From NCBI RefSeq assembly GCF_001507545.1, contig NZ_LQBP01000001.1, forward strand, positions 248,001-312,000: a stretch of 64,000 bases of DNA, read 5' to 3'. The stretch's first letter is position 1; each line of letters opens with the position of its first letter. This stretch comes from Ruegeria profundi (lineage in GTDB: Bacteria; Pseudomonadota; Alphaproteobacteria; Rhodobacterales; Rhodobacteraceae). Below the pieces are notes generated by a model that saw only the letters and a program-made list of their open reading frames with translations, searched no databases and had not been told where the DNA came from. The position numbers were made by a program, and so were the translations under genes. Positions 63,596-64,000 of this stretch are shown piece after piece.

Positions 63596-64000
63596 TTACA
63601 TCAGTTTACGGCGTCGTGTCACCTGAATATCGAGGTCCGTTATCTTTTTGCGCAGCGTATTCCGGTTAATCCCCAATAGATCTGCACATTTCGCCTGATT
63701 TCCACCAGTTGCGTCCAAAGCCAGCTCGATCAGCGGGGCTTCGACCTCGCGCAGGATGCGCTGATACAGACCCGGAGGTGGCAAAATATTGCCGTGCAGG
63801 TCGAAATAGCGACGCAAGTGCCGCGCCACCGAAGCGGATAATTTTTCGCGCGCACCATCGCCCAAGACGGGTTCAGCTTCGGGCTGCGTGCCCAACACCA
63901 TCTCTACTTCGGCCTTTGTGATCTCGTCAGCTCGGCTGGTCAGGCTGAGGCGGCGAATGGCGTTTTCAAGTTGCCGCACATTGCCCGGCCACGAATAGCG
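63596..64000 (-). CDS. ntrC: Nitrogen regulator NtrC, C-terminal part (runs off the window)
   Basis: Only the last 134 codons are present; the frame continues past the window edge. Visible are the end of the AAA+ domain ([18 protein letters not shown], the sensor II region) and the DNA-binding domain with [30 protein letters not shown], the Fis-type helix-turn-helix. Position before ntrY-ntrX identifies it as NtrC. Whether it keeps the GAFTGA motif, which is lost in Rhodobacter NtrC, cannot be seen here. Confidence 0.92.
   Translation of the reverse strand, partial: RYSWPGNVRQLENAIRRLSLTSRADEITKAEVEMVLGTQPEAEPVLGDGAREKLSASVARHLRRYFDLHGNILPPPGLYQRILREVEAPLIELALDATGGNQAKCADLLGINRNTLRKKITDLDIQVTRRRKLM

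Noticed and set aside
1..64000. CRISPR arrays, insertion sequences, prophage or toxin-antitoxin pairs
   Set aside because: I looked for regular repeats, transposase motifs, integrases and small paired genes and saw none I could support.

Overview
This 64 kb window looks like chromosomal DNA of a marine alphaproteobacterium of the Rhodobacterales, most likely the Roseobacter group. The evidence is: the ntrC-ntrY-ntrX-trkA-trkH-hfq-hflX gene order; a HemB of the zinc-free type; many ATGA/GTGA overlapping operons; a small Usg protein; a DmdB-like 3-methylmercaptopropionate:CoA ligase; a choXWV-type choline importer; and paired tRNA-Asn genes. I see no insertion sequence, integrase, prophage, plasmid gene or CRISPR array. 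Most of the window is ordinary core and semi-core genome.

Region by region. 1-1.6 kb: a corrinoid protein and a DUF1638 protein (cobalamin-dependent methyl transfer). 1.6-5.6 kb: sufE, a lipoprotein, rnd and purM-purN. 5.97-8.5 kb: a CAT-anticodon tRNA, an EnvZ-like kinase and a metallo-hydrolase. 8.58-16.1 kb: a segment bracketed by two identical tRNA-Asn genes with matching promoters, carrying a CNNM/CBS protein, a DUF6629 membrane protein, choXWV, an SMP-30 lactonase and an HxlR regulator. 16.1-21.6 kb: DmdB-like ligase and zwf-pgl-pgi (oxidative pentose phosphate/Entner-Doudoroff entry). 21.7-23.8 kb: an uncharacterised radical SAM protein, a SYLF protein and usg. 24-31.1 kb: gyrA, an orphan ParA, an M32 carboxypeptidase, ctaA and trmJ. 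31.2-36.3 kb: a ThiE-like protein, psuK-psuG, a DUF502 protein, and patatin with 3-hydroxybutyrate dehydrogenase. 36.3-39.2 kb: an unpaired peptide-binding protein and intergenic DNA with two candidate small RNAs. 39.1-45.7 kb: a divergent regulator / acyl-CoA ligase / FrnE / MFS module and a TPR/SH3 pair. 45.7-51.5 kb: mfd, a membrane protein, hemB and a Tat-type SYLF lipoprotein. 51.7-54.7 kb: a penicillin-acylase-family Ntn hydrolase and a SnoaL-like protein. 54.7-64 kb: hflX, hfq, trkH, trkA, ntrX, ntrY and the 3' end of ntrC, with one lipoprotein gene on the opposite strand.

A recurring theme is use of methylated onium compounds: choline/betaine uptake, a DMSP-demethylation ligase, and corrinoid methyl transfer. 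The items most worth a second look are the radical SAM protein with a Cys-rich C-terminus, two terminator-ended intergenic RNA candidates (36.4 and 38.7 kb), the XRE/ligase/FrnE/MFS module, the tRNA-Asn-bracketed segment, the HxlR operator that abuts its start codon, and an NtrX lacking the GAFTGA loop. No search or folding program was run. Family names come from motif recognition, and start codons from Shine-Dalgarno spacing and family length.
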